A stretch of DNA of 64,000 nucleotides, from assembly GCF_051014685.1 (NCBI RefSeq), contig NW_027478522.1:930001-994000 (forward strand), written 5' to 3'. This DNA comes from Ptiloglossa arizonensis. Taxonomy: Eukaryota > Arthropoda > Insecta > Hymenoptera > Colletidae. Below the pieces are notes generated by a model. The model made no database searches, was not told where the DNA came from, and saw only the letters and a list, made by a program, of their open reading frames with translations. Position 1 is the stretch's first letter. Each line of letters opens with the position of its first letter. Below are positions 63,101 to 64,000 of the stretch, piece after piece. Made by a program: the position numbers and the translations under genes.

Positions 63101-64000
63101 GAGTTTCTCAACCGTTTCTTACATCCAAACTGCCATATCTCGCGAACGGATCGACGAATCCGCAAAATTTCTGTTGCATCTGAAAGTAGAAACTCGCTCG
63201 ATTACAACGGTATGCGTACTTTTCCCCTAGGCCGTTCTAGTTATCCGTTTCGAGCATCAGAACTGCGAAAATTTTGAGTTTCTCAACCGTTTCTTACCTC
63301 CAAACTGCCATATCTCGCGAACGGATCGACGAATCCGCAAAATTTCTGTTGCATCTGAAAGTAGAAACTCGCCCGATTAAAACGGTATGAGCACTTTTCC
63401 CCTAGGCAGTTCCAGTTATTCGTTTCGAGCATCAGAACTGCGAAAATTTTGAGTTTCTCAAACATTTCTTCCCTCCAAACTCCCATATCTCGCGAACGGA
63501 TTGACCAATCCGCAAAATTTCTGTTGCATCTGAAAGTAGAAACTCGCCGGATTACAACGGTATGCGTACTTTTCCCCTAGGCCGTTCTAGTTATTCGTTT
63601 CGAGCATCAGAACTGCGAAAATTTTGAGTTTCTCAACCGTTTCTTACATCCAAACTGCCATATCTCGCGAACGGATCGACCAATCCGCAAAATTTCTGTT
63701 GCATCTGAAAGTAGAAACTCGCCCGATTAAAACGGTATGTGTACTTTTCCCCTAGGCCGTTCTAGTTATTCGTTTCGAGCATCAGAACTGCGAAAATTTT
63801 GAGTTTCTCAAGCGTTTCTTACCTCCAAACTGCCATATCTCGCGAACGGAATGACCAATCCGCAAAATTTCTGTTGCATCTGAAAGTAGAAACTCGCCCG
63901 ATTACGACGGTATGCGTACTTTTCCCCTAGGCCGTTCTAGTTATTCGTTGCGAGCATCAGAACTGCGAAAATTTTGAGTTTCTCAAGCGTTTCTTACATC
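55300..64000. repeat. 36-monomer HOR (6299 bp), one full copy and one cut by the window edge
   Basis: Copy 1 is about 55300-61599 and copy 2 starts near 61599 and continues past the window end. Markers at +6299: 'ccgtaaaatt' at 55462 and 61761, 'gcccttttac' near 56199 and 62498, 'gagttcctcatcc' near 56452 and 62751, 'gaaactccccg' at 56716 and 63015, 'ctaggcagttcc' near 57104 and 63403, 'aaacatttcttccc' near 57161 and 63460, and 'cggaatgacc' near 57549 and 63848. This is the longest period detected and it encloses the 1750-bp duplication at 58312-61845. Confidence 0.9.
58312..61845. repeat. Two tandem copies of a 10-monomer HOR (1750 bp)
   Basis: Copy 1 is about 58312-60062 and copy 2 about 60062-61845. 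Markers at +1750: 'tcgaggatcag' at 58351 and 60101, 'gaaagttgaagc' near 58634 and 60384, 'gaatttagaaac' near 58983 and 60733, 'atcccgtagg' near 59033 and 60783, 'ttctgaaacg' near 59256 and 61006, 'attgcaacgg' near 59353 and 61103, 'gataccgtt'-type 'tatacgtttcg' near 59393 and 61143, 'gatcacaacgg' near 59701 and 61451, and 'tttctaacc' near 59803 and 61553. It has no 1-bp deletion, so its period is exactly ten monomers, unlike the two 1749-bp decamers. Confidence 0.9.

Larger units (their letters stand above)
1..64000. repeat. Tandem satellite array, 175-bp monomer, about 365.8 copies
   Basis: The whole window is a head-to-tail array of one 175-bp monomer, all in one orientation. Anchored at the 'gcaaaatt' (or 'tcaaaatt') position, monomer starts fall at 1, 176, 348, 523, 698, 874, 1048 and then every 175 bp apart from a few 1-bp slips, ending with a partial copy at 63862. 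The length changes I found are -3 near 226, +1 near 708, -1 near 985, and -1 near 19306, 22455, 34121, 35870, 41678, 43427, 45176, 50053, 52874, 56723 and 63025. Their sum of -14 agrees exactly with 365 monomers between 1 and 63861. Monomers differ mostly by substitution. No unique sequence, transposon or inverted block interrupts the array. The length, copy number and layered HORs are typical of eukaryotic centromeric or pericentromeric satellites; that location is inference. I do not recognise the family. Confidence 0.98.

Noticed and set aside
608..63486. About fifty further open frames of 63-79 codons on both strands, with recurring peptides
   Set aside because: They recur at HOR spacings because the DNA repeats, and each ends at the same monomer stop sites. 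Similar peptides here show repeat identity, not a protein family.
1..64000. CRISPR array or bacterial tandem-repeat locus
   Set aside because: There are no short identical repeats separated by unique spacers. The unit is a contiguous 175-bp monomer, and no cas genes or any bacterial genes are present.
1..64000. Transposon or retroelement insertion within the array
   Set aside because: Monomer phase is continuous across the window, and the summed indels account for every base. There is no target-site duplication, poly-A tail or terminal repeat.
1..64000. Telomeric repeats or rRNA spacer repeats
   Set aside because: No run of TTAGGG, TTAGG or a similar short motif is present, and no rRNA-like sequence flanks or interrupts the monomers.
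1..64000. An undescribed multi-gene system
   Set aside because: I read both strands for coding or RNA structure and found only satellite sequence. The window's novelty, if any, is in repeat organisation.

Overview
The window is one uninterrupted block of satellite DNA. I see no protein gene, RNA gene, transposon, CRISPR array or unique sequence in it. A monomer of about 175 bp (45% GC in one consensus copy) is repeated head to tail in the same orientation from base 1 to base 64000. Tracking the phase by hand at the 'gcaaaatt' position gives 365 complete monomers (1-63861) plus a 139-bp partial monomer at the right edge. The only length changes I found sum to -14 bp, and 365 x 175 - 14 = 63861 exactly. 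No insertion is therefore hidden in the array, and the array runs off both ends of the window.

The organism is a eukaryote, most likely one with a large pericentromeric, centromeric or subtelomeric satellite array. The evidence is the nucleosome-sized monomer, the tens of kilobases of tandem copies, the lack of coding sequence and the layered higher-order repeat (HOR) structure. CpG is over-represented in the consensus (15 seen, about 8.6 expected), which argues against a heavily CpG-methylated vertebrate genome and fits many invertebrates. The sequence does not let me name a species or a known satellite family.

Layout, with boundaries approximate to about half a monomer. 1-2105: heterogeneous monomers with three private indels. 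2105-6655: two copies of a 13-monomer unit (2275 bp). 4718-11368: two copies of a 19-monomer unit (3325 bp) that partly contains the former. 10850-17445: overlapping 12-monomer (2100 bp) and 16-monomer (2800 bp) relationships. 18130-23835: an 18-monomer unit (3149 bp). 24105-29095: two copies of a 14-monomer unit (2450 bp). 29606-33030: 10-monomer (1750 bp) and 4-monomer (700 bp) units. 32855-36720: a 10-monomer unit (1749 bp), just over two copies. 36780-39440: a 1750-bp spaced pair. 41521-46215: 2.7 copies of another 1749-bp decamer. 46215-51545: flatter, more uniform monomers with a 525-bp trimer duplication and a 2624-bp spaced pair. 51545-54517: the 1749-bp decamer pattern returns. 54440-57100: a near copy of 39570-42060, about 15 kb away. 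55300-64000: a 36-monomer unit (6299 bp), second copy cut by the window edge, with a 1750-bp tandem duplication nested inside.

There are no genes that work together here. Short open reading frames of 63-117 codons recur because the repeat happens to lack stops in one frame of some monomer variants. They are by-products of the satellite. The interest of the window lies in its repeat architecture: many different HOR lengths side by side, recurring decamers, strict conservation of monomer length, and a duplicated segment about 15 kb from its source.
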